This document shows positions 33,880 to 43,785 of a stretch of DNA of 64,000 nucleotides, one piece after another (the first letter of the stretch is position 1; every line of letters starts with the position of its first letter). Below the pieces are notes generated by a model. It had not been told where the DNA came from and searched no databases. It was given only the letters and a program-made list of their open reading frames with translations. The stretch lies in NCBI RefSeq assembly GCF_030272615.1, contig NC_081409.1, positions 531,279,791 through 531,343,790 of the forward strand. Reading direction: 5' to 3'. Made by a program: the position numbers and the translations under genes. The DNA comes from Cryptomeria japonica. Lineage: Eukaryota; Streptophyta; Pinopsida; Cupressales; Cupressaceae.

Positions 33880-34080
33880 CAGGGATATCAAAGTGAGTAT
33901 ATCCTTAGTATCACAGGCTGATACTTAAAACAGGGATATCAAAGTGAGTATATCCTTAGTATCACAGGCTGATACTTAATACAAGGATATCAAAGTGGGT
34001 ATATCCTTAGTATCACAGGTTGATACTTAAAATTGGATATCAAAGTGAGTATATCCTTAGAATCACAAGCTGATTCTTCA
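33880..34080 (+). repeat. Four ~51-bp tandem repeats before the 3' LTR of L
   Basis: Units begin at GGATATCAAAGTGAG near 33883, 33934, 33985 and 34035. Each holds two short inverted repeats: GGATAT with ATATCC, and AGTATC with GATACT. Confidence 0.8.
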
Positions 34081-34118
34081 CACCTAGGTGATGTAATTAA
34101 TTTTAGGTCTATACTCCT

Positions 34119-34133
34119 AAGACTAAGAGGGAG
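34119..34133 (+). other. Element L polypurine tract
   Basis: AGACTAAGAGGGAG lies directly before the 3' LTR start at 34134. Confidence 0.75.
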
Positions 34134-34618
34134 TGTTAAAATTAGTCTCAGTCGTAAAATCGTAATCTGTTTATTAGCACCAGAAACTCGATTTTGTGTT
34201 ACTTGCGATTTATTAACATTCATTTAAGTTAGTATTAAACTAACATGTTAAGTTGCTAAATGCAATGGTTGGTTTAAGTAAATCCCGCCAGTGTAGAAGG
34301 ATCGTGGCTCCACACAGGGGTCACGACCCTATGTGGAACCACGTGGTTCCACATAGGATCGTGACCCCCTGTGGAGGCACGATCCAATGAAGACAAGTTA
34401 TATATATCTGCCACCTTTATTAAACAAAACAATAAGAATGATACATGCAGTGAGTGGTAAAAGATATAAGTGCTTGGTCTTCGTATCTACAGAGGCAAAC
34501 TGATAAAACATAAAAATCAGTTTTATATTTCTTCAAACCATCACTAGATAACAGTATAAATTCATTGTCTCAGAATTCTGATTGTTCTGAAAGCCAACAC
34601 AGTCTATTTACATTTACA
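34134..34618 (+). repeat. Element L 3' LTR
   Basis: 485 bases, about six substitutions from the 5' LTR, ending CATTTACA and followed by the TTGCC target duplication. Confidence 0.9.
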
Positions 34619-34731
34619 TTGCCGCCTATTTTTTGGACAGCGATATCTCATAATCAGAAAATCCATATTATGCATTGTAAAGCTGATTAGTAGTACTAAC
34701 AGCTATCTATTTCTGGATTGTTGCATAGGAC

Positions 34732-35070
34732 CCACTGAATAAGTGGAAGAGGTTGGCTTGCCGTCTTTCTTTATTTATTGTAACACTGCATTGTAAAATT
34801 GATTAGTAGTACTAACAGCTATCTATTTCTGGATTGTTGCTCAGGACCCACTGAATAAGTGGAAGAGGCTAGCTTGCCACCTTTCTTTATTTATTGTAAC
34901 ATTGTCCTCCCGCTGAATAAGCGGTTGAGTAGATTGCAATTCCATTTTCAATCCTCCCACTGGATAAGTGGTCGAGTGATTGTTGCTATTTTCAGTTCCT
35001 TGTAATCTTGTAATTGGTCGATTGCACCGCCAAACTGCTGTGGAAGTTCTATCACCCGCTAGATAAGTGG
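34732..35070 (+). repeat. Series of leader stem-loops with covariation, A1 LTR
   Basis: Five 15-base units: 34732-34746 and 34848-34862 (CCACT/AGTGG, loop GAATA), 34910-34924 (CCGCT/AGCGG, loop GAATA), 34957-34971 (CCACT/AGTGG, loop GGATA), 35056-35070 (CCGCT/AGTGG, loop AGATA). The third unit changes both members of the middle pair. The first two lie in a 116-bp tandem duplication (34685 and 34801). They are downstream of the TATA box, so they would be in the element's RNA. Confidence 0.65.
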
Positions 35071-35304
35071 AAGGGGTTGGCTTGCCGCCCAGTTTGTACT
35101 TTGCATTGTAATTTCCAATAGATCATTGAGCTAGCGATCCCCTTAGCACTGTATGCTCTCACCTTCCCACATTGGGCTCTCGCTGACTAGAAAGTAAAAG
35201 GGTTACTATCAGCAGTATTGATTTTTCATTATCTAACCCTAACGGGTGTTGCTGTTGATTGTGAATTCTGTAAAAATCAAAAAAAATTAAGGGGTATATT
35301 GCAG

Positions 35305-35316
35305 TGGTATCAAAAC
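35305..35316 (+). other. A1 primer-binding site
   Basis: TGGTATCAAAAC one base after the LTR end, followed by TCCTGCCATCTTG as in element C. Confidence 0.6.
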
Positions 35317-35418
35317 TAGTTTTCCTGCCATCTTGTGTGTTAAGTTGATCAGAGGACAAGTTCTCCCTGCCATCCTGTTGGGTCATGGGTTTTTGGTTGC
35401 ATATCAGAGTTAGGAAGA

Positions 35419-35976
35419 ATGTCTACCACAAATAAGTCTATGTGTGAGTTAATGCAAAGATTGATTAATTTGATGAAGGATCCAAATATTAGAAGCGGGT
35501 TGGTAAAGGTTCTTGCAAAATCCAAACATAAGGAAGAGTCTGAAAATAATATCTTTAATACAAAGACAAATGATGGAGTTGGTGATTTTACACATAACTT
35601 TGAGACAATGCTTCATGAAGACTCTTTGGTGATGCATTCAACTACTGTTGATGAGGTTGTCATTCAAGAAGAAGAAAAATCAATAGTTGAGGTTGTGCAT
35701 GATGAGTTCACTAATGAAGAGCATGTTAAGGATGATTTGGGTGGCATCATTGAACCATCTTATGACCAGTACCAAAGTGATGATGTTGGTGACGATTCCA
35801 ATGCGCTTGTACATAATCATGTTGAAGATTTGGTGATAAATGGTTCTCCTCTTGTTGCTGCCTCAACTTCCCAAGAGTTTTCACAAGAAGAGCTCTTTGG
35901 TATGCATGTGACTACTGTTATCACAAAAGCTCGCACCTTTGCTGAGCTATCAACTCGGCAACCTTGTGAAACATAG
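35419..35976 (+). pseudogene. Cassette N-terminal ORF, A1-type element
   Basis: About 185 residues starting MSTTNKSMCELMQRLINLMK, with a short helical start and a long acidic middle (VVIQEEEKSIVEVVHDEF). No catalytic motif. It follows the A1 primer site by about 100 bases, as a first ORF should. It runs into the D1 block at its 3' end. A diverged copy of its last part appears at 49095-49190, also next to D-type sequence. Confidence 0.45.
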
Positions 35977-36580
35977 AAACGACCCCGAAGTGTGGGACCT
36001 TGCGCAAGGGGTTGAATCTCCGGAGAAGGCCGACTTCCTTCTCAATCCAGGTGCAAGTGTTGAACCAACTCAACACTTCAAAACTTACTCCTAAGCTTAT
36101 CCTCACAACTTGCAGAAAAAAAGGGAAGAGAGAAATGCTTAAAACAAAAGAGGTGATGCACCAAGAAAAGATTGTTCCTCTCCCTACCCGAAATGACACA
36201 AAAAATCAACTGAAATACCCAGGAGATGCACAAACTTCAGTTGTATGAGTGACCCAAACGCATGTATGGAGGTTAGAATTTGCCAAGTGTCAAGAGGGGA
36301 GAAGGATTCCCACAAGTCACACTCAGAAAAACAAGTTAACACAACATATATGGAGAGAAGAGCCACAAAAGATACTCTTATGATGAAGGTAAGGAAACAT
36401 ACACAGCATGCATAAGTTGAAGGAAGGCAAGAATGTAATTTCAATTCATTCAAAGGCCAAAGGCCAAACTTACAATTGCTGAAATCCAAAAATAATTACA
36501 AGTCTTCAAGAGAAGAGAAAGAGCATAGGAAATCTCAAGGCAGCAGGGAGAGAACCCTTTACAATGAGGCTTAACAACCT

Positions 36581-36587
36581 TTATATA
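36581..36587 (-). promoter_or_regulatory. TATA box, D1
   Basis: TATATAA on the minus strand, in CTATATAAAGG context. Confidence 0.5.
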
Positions 36588-36929
36588 GAAAAATGGTTAC
36601 AAGGGTGATCATGACCCCTGTATTTCAGTCTAGGAGTGCAGGGAAGTGCATGCACCTGACATTGTGTACATGCAAGCAACCTAGCCATACCCACAAAAGG
36701 CAACTCTGAGAAGGTGGATTGACTGACCTTCCAAAGTCAGAGTATGCAGACATGACATAAGTCACCACAACAAGCATGGCCCCGTACCTCCCTTGATGGA
36801 AATCTTGCCAAAACATTAAATGCACCCCTGTGGCTCCACAAAAGGTCCATAAGTCACCAAAACTGTCGGAGCATTTAAAGCCTTGAGTGTCGATCACGCC
36901 ATTCGGAAGTGTCGCCAGTCGCAAAGAAG

Positions 36930-37680
36930 TCCGAGGACTTCAAAAACTCAGGTTCCCGAAGTGGGGAAGACAAGGAAATAACTTCGGAACCTTGGGGTTC
37001 CGGAGTTCCGAGGAAGAGGAAAAAGATGCAGCAGGGACCTTCAGAACCTCCGGGTTCCAGAGTTCTGGGGAACTGAAAAAAGGGCTAAGGAAGGAACCTC
37101 GGAACCTCGGGGTTCCGGAGTTCCGGGGGAACTAGAGAGAAAAGGCAAGGAGGGAAAGAACTTTGGAACCTCGAGGTTCCGGAGTTCTAGAGAGAAGAAA
37201 GGGAAGCAAAGGAAGAGAACTTCGGAACCTTGGGGTTCCGGAGAAAGGAAGGAAGAAGGCTAGGAGGGGTTCCGAGTTTCCGGAGAAGGCAAGGAAAAGA
37301 AACCTTGGAACCTCGAGATTTCGTGGTTCGGGGAACTGAGCAAAGGAACTTCGGAACCTCGAGGTTCCGGAGTTCTAGGGAAGGGAAGAAGAAAAGAAAG
37401 GAACTTTGGAACCTCGGGGTTCTGGAGTTCCGAGGAACAAAAGAGAAAAAGAAAGAAAGAGAGGAACTTTGGAAACTCAGGTTTCCGAAGTTCTAGGAAA
37501 AAAAAAGAGAGGCAGAAAAGGGAAGAAACTTCGGAACCTCGGGGTCTTGGAGTTCCGAAGAAAGGAGAAAACGAAGAGGGAACTTCGAAACCTCGGAGTT
37601 CCGGAGTTCTGGAAAAAGAAAAGCGAGAGGAGGCAAAAGGGAAAGAACCTCGGAACCTCGGGGTTTCGCAGTTCTGGGGA
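36930..37680. repeat. Array of ~13 GC-rich hairpins
   Basis: The unit pairs GAACTTCGGAACC with GGTTCCGGAGTTC around a 4-base loop such as TCGG. Units start near 36932, 36980, 37036, 37093, 37158, 37217, 37266, 37300, 37346, 37400, 37463, 37526, 37580 and 37644. Two are partial. Spacing is 54-65 bases where regular. The spacers are almost pure A/G. Confidence 0.85.
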
Positions 37681-37782
37681 AAGAAGAAAAGGCCAAGGGA
37701 AGAACTTCCTCCGGACGAGACAACACTTCACACTCCATGATTCTCCTGTTTTCTCCTTGATCAACTAGGGCAGCGCTGGTCC

Positions 37783-38442
37783 ATGGATCATATCTCTGAT
37801 CAGTTCTTACTGATGGACCAAGGGTGTCATAAAATGACAACAACTACTAAATATGAGATCAAAGATACACCTATAGATAGTGGCCTCATTGAAGGCAAAG
37901 GGGATAAAATATTCAAAACAGCTAGCATTGATGACTCTTTGCTTCATTATAGTGTTGGTGACATGGGTGGTCTTGGGTTTGATTATCAAACTAATCTTTT
38001 GGAGAGAGATACTTATGAAGATATCAGTTTAAGTGAATTGGGAGGTGACTTATTCAATGAGTCAAGACTCCAAGAGTATGATGAGCACTTTCTTTTTGAT
38101 CAGAACAATCAGCCCCTTAGCACTTGGGATCCGGGTGTGATGGCACCTAGCGATGACAAGGAACTATTGTGGGATGAATTTCCCTTTGATCTGGATGATG
38201 AAATGGAACTTGATGAGGATTCTATATCAGCAAACAATGGTGACGTTACACTTGATCTTGGGGCTGCCTTCTCGTTTGATCAAAGTGACAATGACGTGGA
38301 AGCAGATTTAAAAGTCTATAAGGCTCCTGATATTGAAGGGTTTGTTGTTGTTCTAGAACATAAATCAGATTTATTAGTGCACAAAGCTGATCATCATCTT
38401 GATGTTGAGCAATGTCATCACGTGGATGATGTGGGGGTGTGA
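37783..38442 (+). pseudogene. Acidic cassette ORF, A1-type element
   Basis: About 219 residues, strongly acidic (DLDDEMELDEDS). NGDVTLDLGAAFSFDQSD matches the acidic ORF of element C at 2030-2446. It continues the cassette on the far side of D1. No known domain. Confidence 0.5.
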
Positions 38443-38845
38443 GACTAGGGACAACCAAGGAGTCGTTGAAAACAAGAATGGAAATTTTGATTGTAATCAA
38501 AGGCTCGAAGAATTAGTGGAGTCTAATCCTATTTAAGATATTCAGCATTTTCAACTAGTTGGTGGAGTTAGACAAGAGTCTTGGAGCAGCTATGGGAGTA
38601 GCAATTGCAAGAAACAAAGTTCTGATTTTATCTTGCAGCCTATCAGCAGTACACCATCTCTGTATTCTTATGAGTGGGATGGTCAATTCAAGGTGTCTGT
38701 TGAAAGAGAAATGCAAGCTCTATCCCAATTTGATCACACAAATATTTCGATTGAAGAACTCTACTGAAAGGCTCAAATTGATGAGAGACAGAAAGGGGTT
38801 AAGGATGAAGTTACTCTCCCTAATCTGCAACTTATCAAAGACTCT
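38443..38845 (+). pseudogene. Degenerate cassette linker
   Basis: The acidic and coiled-coil ORFs are joined by about 400 bases that are readable only in broken frames. One open stretch is 38559-38858. It ends by overlapping the coiled-coil ORF start. Confidence 0.35.
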
Positions 38846-39397
38846 TTGGATATATTGAAATCAGATTACATACCCTTGATTGAAGATCGAGATTATGCCT
38901 TTGAACTTACAAGGAAGACCACTAGTGCATTCCAAGGAAAAGAGAGAAAGGTCAATGAGCTTACTCTTAAGCTTGAATCAACAAAGGACATGTTAGAAAA
39001 CATTCAGTTGGCTGTAATGGAGGTAGAAGGTCAGTTTGTTGATTTCAAACTTTTTAGAAAGCAAGAGAATGCACCAAGAGTTGAAGAAATCGAGGAAGTA
39101 ATTGGTGAGCTTGATAGTCTTCAAGAAGAGTTTGATCTCGAGAACTTCACAAGAAAAACTAAAGTTACATGTGTAGATTCGGATCAACAAGATGGAAGTG
39201 AGCAAGAGCAAAGGGATGGCTTCCAGGTTCTTGATTACCCTTTCTTTGAATTGGGTATTGAGAAAAGTTATGATAACCCTCTCTTCCTGATGGATGATAA
39301 TACATGTGGTGAAGTGACCGAACATGAGACTGAGTATGGTTTCCAATGTATGGATGACGTGATGTCAAACCATGAGTGTGCCACGTTTTGTGATTAG
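38846..39397 (+). pseudogene. Coiled-coil cassette ORF, A1-type element
   Basis: About 183 residues. Residues ~15-95 are a charged helix (RKVNELTLKLESTKDMLENI, EEIEEVIGELDSLQEEF) and the remainder is acidic. It aligns with the coiled coil of element C at 1553-1924. It overlaps the next ORF at 39372 in another frame. Confidence 0.55.
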
Positions 39398-40465
39398 TAA
39401 TCTTCCAAGGCTGCTTGATACTGAATGCATAAGTGGGATTGAGGATGAAGACTCCACTTGGGAAGTGTTGAATCAAAATAATTTCAATATCTTTGACATC
39501 AAGGTGTTGTCGAAACACAGTTTAGTTGTCGTACAAGGTTTCATTGTAGTAGCAAGGAGTGAAGATTTCAGACTTGTTACTCATGAAGTAGGGGAGAAAG
39601 AAGGACCAGAACGTGGTGATTGCATGCTTGATAACCTATTCCTTAGGTTGAATGATAATAAGGCTCATACTAGTCCATTTTGGGAGTTGGATTTGAGGAC
39701 AACATTTGTTCCATACTCCAATGTTGTTGAAGCTTTCATGGTTAGGCTTCAAAAGTTCACTAGAGGAGACATCAATTTCTTAAGTATGCACTCCGTCCTT
39801 ACTAGCACTTGGGGATGTGTTGAGTTTTCTTTTCAGTGTGTTGAAAATCACTTTCGATTGGGTATCCAGGCTCGAGATCGTCAACATGGTCTGAAGGAGC
39901 TTATTACATGTGGAAAGAAGGATCTTTGGAGGGATAAGGAACAAATTTTCAGTTTTGATGGTGTTGTTCCCTTCTTTACCAGCCATTTGATGGTTCCTTT
40001 TGCTCATCAACTAGTGGATTGGGAAGATATTTTGACCAGAGGATGGTTCTATGTGGAGTTGGAGTCATTAGAAAGGATATTTCCAGCCTTGGATGTGAGC
40101 AGATGTTTTGTTTTGGATGACGATTTCCTGTGTTGTAGCAGTTGTTCATCTTCTTGGATGCTGATTTTCCTAAGATCAGATCTCAAGTCAATCATTTCAG
40201 ACTTGGTGGGCTGTTGGTGTACTCTTTTTCAGACTTCACAATCTCCTGGTAGGACAGGTTTATGGTCTCAATGAGAGGTATGGCGAGTTGGGGCAATCAG
40301 TATCTGTGTATGGGAAGTGTTCAAGCTCTAACTAGTGGTTATCCTTATGCCTTCTCTTCTACTTATGATTGGGACGGGAATCTTACTAGGCTAGGGCAGT
40401 CATGTGTTCTCTCTTCTCTCTTATGTTGTCCCTTTTATATCGATATTAGAGTAGTGAGAACCTAA
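39372..40465 (+). pseudogene. Cassette C-terminal ORFs, A1-type element
   Basis: 39372-40274 gives about 300 residues, with possible globular parts (FVPYSNVVEAFMVRLQKF, WEDILTRGWFYVELESLERI). The frame then changes into 40262-40465, ending YDWDGNLTRLGQSC. I recognise no family. The end loosely matches the last ORF of element C. Confidence 0.4.
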
Positions 40466-40570
40466 AGTCCCTGGGGGCTTAGTGTGTTTTGTCTCTTTGA
40501 TATCTTGATAGAAGTTTTTCAATGCAACTTTGTAATTTACCGTGAGTATGCTTAGTCTCATACTCCCACT

Positions 40571-40585
40571 AAAGTGGGGGCTAAA
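40571..40585 (+). other. Element B polypurine tract
   Basis: AAAGTGGGGGCTAAA abuts the LTR start at 40586. Confidence 0.65.
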
Positions 40586-41748
40586 TGTAGTGTCCTAAAT
40601 TGTACTCACCTACAATTTTGTCCTCACCTAGGCCTCACTTTGGCGTTCCAATTTCCAAGGCCTTAATGTAATGCCGATTCTGCTCACACCACCTATCTAT
40701 TCTGCATTTTCATCAATTTCTTAGTTTTATCACCAATTTGGAGTCCTGATTTCTAGGACCGGGGCATGGTACACCCTGGGCCTCTTAATTAGGCCCCAAA
40801 TTGAACCCTCTTAACAATCATCATTAATGAGCAGGAATTTGAATCCTGTGTTGACCTGTTGCGAAATTCAATTTGATTTTCGATGGTCAAGTATAAAAGG
40901 AGGTCTACCCCTCTCATTTTAAACCTAACGAATGATCCTACGATCTCAATTACACTCTAGCAAATTCAAGTGAGCAAGCAATCAGTCATTCATCAAGCAC
41001 TGAAGCAAAAGTGAAGTAAAATTCAAGCATTGAAGATGGCATTAATGATTAATGTTTTATGAAGACATCCTACATGAAACCCTAAAAGCTTTGTGTGGAG
41101 ACAAACAAAACTTCATCAAGGTAAACATTGTGGTTTCAAGCATTACATTTCAAATTTAGTCTTTCCCTCAAAAGAAAAGTACCTTACTGCAGGCTTTCAT
41201 TACATTTGTCAATTCAATTTCATGGTTAATTCCAAAACCAGGGTTTGACCTAAGGCAAACCCCTATTCCCAACATATTTCCCTTTCTTTCTGTGTGCAGG
41301 CAATAGGTGCGGAGTTGTACTCAGAAAATCTAACAAATTAAACAATGACGAACAGATTCATCTTTCAACGGTAGAAAATTCGAAGGGCTAGGGCAAATCT
41401 GTACTACCTGGTCTTGAAACATCAAGCCAAACTTCTGGGAACAGGTCCGACACATCTTTTGCCCAGATCCAAGTTTGTGGCTCGGTGGGATATTTGTAGC
41501 TTACTGTTTATGTCAGATTGCTTCAATAATTCATTGTTTTGCCCTAATTTCACAATCAATCAAATTCAACTTAGATAGAGGATAAATCAAACAAACCAGT
41601 TGAATCCAATCAAAATCTCAGTCTCTTTCCCATTAGGATTGAACCTAGATCTATTGGGTTCAATCCTCTTTCAATGTATGTGGGTTAATTGGGCTAGTTA
41701 ATGTTTTTATTATCTTAAACACTAATTCCTAATATTCCATACATTACA
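40586..41748 (+). repeat. Element B 3' LTR
   Basis: 1,163 bases, TGTAGTGTCC...CATTACA, TATAAAAGG at 40892-40900. It is shorter than the 5' copy because it lacks one hairpin unit and the inverted duplication. Copia integrase text resumes at 41749. Confidence 0.75.
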
Positions 41749-43785
41749 CTCTTCACATGAATTTAGGTATTTTCAACTTTGTGTTGATGATCACACAAGG
41801 AAAATGTGGGTATATTGCTTGCAACATAAAGATAAAGCATTTTCTTACTTCAACGAGTTTCACAAACTTGTGGAGAAAGATACAAATCATTGTATTCGTG
41901 TCCTCCACTCAAATTGAGGGGGGCAATACACCAGCACAAATTTCTCCACCTATTTGAAGGAAAATGGAATTCGGTGTCAACTGAGCGCAGCATATACACC
42001 TCAACGAAATGGAGTTGTTGAACGAAGAAATCTCATCATAATGGAAATGGTTTGAAGCGTATTGAAAGATTCTAACTTAGGACATTCATATTGGGCTAAA
42101 GTTGTGCATACAGAGGTTTATCTTTTGAATTGCGCACCAACCAAAGCACTTGATGGCATCACATCGGAAGAAGCCTAGATAGGGGTAACACCATCCATCT
42201 CTCATCTTTGTGTATTCGGATGCACCGCCTAGATGCACATTCCTAAACAATAAAGAAAGAAACTTAATGAAAATCCATGAAATGTATTCTTCTTGGTTAT
42301 AGTAGTGAGTCCAAGGCATATCGTCTTATGGATCCTATCACTAAGAAGATATATATCAGCAGAGATGTAATTTTTTATGAGAATGGTGATTTAAGTCCAC
42401 CTTCCACATCATCATCTGCTCCAGATAATGCTTCTATTTTTATCTTGGATGGGAATGTTGATAGTCAATCTAATTCAACACCCACAAATGTCACAAGACC
42501 TATGCCTAAGTGGTATGCTACTACCATTCATGATACAAAGCTCAATGGAGTCCCAGACACTTCAACTTCAGGACCGAGGACTAGTAGCATGGCTCGCAAT
42601 GAGGTAAATCTAGCACTAATGAGTTCAGTAGTTGATAATTTTGATCCATGTAATGTTCAAGAAGGTCTAGAATCAAAGCCTTAGAAAGAGGCTATGAATG
42701 TAGAGTATCAGTCCATCATGAAAAACAAGCCTTGGGAACTTGTTGATCTACCACCTAGTAAGAAAGCAATTGGATGTAAATGGATATTTAAGATTAAGGT
42801 AGTGTAGATAAACACAAGGCCAGACTAGTAGCTAAGAGTTATGCCCAAAAGGAAGGGACAGACTATGACGAAACATTCACTCCCACAACCAAGATAAAAA
42901 TAATTAGAATGATTTTTGCTTTAGCTACACAATTTGGATGGAAACTGTATCAAATGGATGTAAAAAGTATATTTCTTAAAGAAGACCTTAAAGAGGAGGT
43001 TTATATGACCCAACCAGAAGCATACATTGCATCTAGTAAAGAAGACAAGGTATGCAAACTTGTTAAGTCCCCATATTGTCTCCAAGCAGCTCCTAGATCT
43101 TGCTATATTAAAATTGATGAACATTTGCTACAACATGGTTTCAATAGGCATCTATATGATCCAAATCTCTACCTCAAGGATCAGGGGGCGGATATTGTGA
43201 TCATTAATGTACATGTTGATGACTTAGTTATCACAGGCAGCTCAAAAACAATGGTTGAGAGTCTTGAGACAACCAAAAATGATCACAAGAAGGTATTTGA
43301 TATGATAGATCTCGGGCTACTATACTATTGTCTCACTTAAAGGTATGGCAAACAAATCACCATATCCTTGTATCACAAAGAAAATATGTCAAGAAACTTC
43401 TTGAGAAATTCAGAATGATGGATTCCAAACCCATGTCTACACCTATGGAATTAGGTTAGCTAATTATCTATGTCTAATCCATCTCCTCGGGTAAATGTGA
43501 CTCTCTATCGAAAGATGATTGGAGGTTTGATTTACTTGTCTTACACTAGACCAGATATATATTTTGTTGTTAATTATCTCTCAAGATTCATGCAAGAACC
43601 AAAGATGTGCCATTGGAAAGCAACAAAACAGGTACTAAGGTATATCCAAGGTACCATGAGTCATGGTTTGCAATATAAAAGGAATGATTAATTCTTCTTG
43701 GCAGGATATATAGATGCAAATTATGCAAGTGTTTTTTATGATAGGAAATCCACATCTAGATTTGTTTTCTTCTTAGGTTCATGTC
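41749..43785 (+). pseudogene. Element I (copia), 3' part: integrase, RT, RNase H
   Basis: It continues the integrase split at 21066: FQLCVDDHTRKMWVY near 41780, HSYWAKVVHTE near 42090, then the copia linker at 42277-42684. RT follows (WKLYQMDVKSIFLKEDLKEEV at 42945 onward; catalytic box HVDDLVITG instead of YVDD). RNase H entry comes next (YRKMIGGLIYLSYTRPDIYF at 43509; GYIDANYASVFYDRKSTSR at 43704). The text stops after FVFFLGS near 43780, where gypsy RT begins. Numerous stops and frameshifts. Confidence 0.75.

Larger units (their letters stand above)
29124..34618 (+). mobile_element. Element L: nearly intact Ty1/copia retrotransposon
   Basis: It has two 485-bp LTRs (29124-29608 and 34134-34618), both TGTTAAAATT...CATTTACA, flanked by the 5-bp duplication TTGCC (29119-29123 and 34619-34623). 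I count six differences between the LTRs (about 1.2%), so this is the youngest insertion in the window. It has a primer site at 29609, one long gag-pol frame 29685-33623 broken by a single TGA, four ~51-bp tandem repeats after the ORF, and a purine tract before the 3' LTR. It is inserted into the A1 LTR. Confidence 0.93.
27184..35303 (+). repeat. A1: chromovirus-type LTR, split by copia element L
   Basis: It starts TGTAACATCCCC at 27184 and ends TATTGCA at 35303, followed by a primer site. Removing element L and one TTGCC copy leaves about 2.6 kb. It aligns along its length with the LTR at 46292-48302 (for example AAATTAGGGTTTCCTA, GGATTCCTTTTG, AGAAAGCTTCGCAAT), but the two are clearly diverged. 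TATAAATA lies at 28280-28287. It has ACTTACTA...TAGTAAGT hairpins in U3 and a set of CCACT...AGTGG stem-loops in the downstream part. No partner LTR of the same copy is found. Confidence 0.7.
35977..37760 (-). repeat. D1: LTR-like block with GC-rich hairpin array
   Basis: It interrupts the cassette between 35976 and 37783. On the minus strand it has a promoter-like TATATAA (36581-36587) and the downstream stretch GGTGCATCACCTCTTTTG. The region upstream of the TATA (36930-37680) is an array of hairpins. The downstream half is similar in order and words to D2 at 49100-49790 (GGTGATGCACCAA, ACTTGCAGA). I could not fix exact ends or a target duplication, so 'solo LTR' is inferred. Confidence 0.5.
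21067..41748 (+). mobile_element. Element B: gag-protease Ty3/gypsy element containing nested insertions
   Basis: The 5' LTR at 21067-22314 and 3' LTR at 40586-41748 share ends (TGTAGYGTCC...CATTACA). A primer site follows the first, and a polypurine tract precedes the second. The flanking copia integrase text is continuous across it. The flanks CTAGT (left) and CTCTT (right) are not a clean 5-bp duplication; the right copy may have lost three bases. The LTRs differ at roughly one base in ten over the first 180 bases by eye, so the element is old. Its own interior encodes only gag and protease. Later insertions (hAT-like element, A1, L, D1) account for most of its 20.7-kb span. Confidence 0.7.

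Noticed and set aside
36930-37680. Overlapping lysine/arginine-rich ORFs such as 37230-37496 and 37406-37768
   Set aside because: They are translations of the hairpin array and its purine spacers; the repeated peptide reflects the DNA repeat, and no family motif is present.
21066-41753. Perfect target duplication for element B
   Set aside because: The flanks are CTAGT and CTCTT. The continuing copia integrase text supports the insertion, but the duplication itself is not clean.
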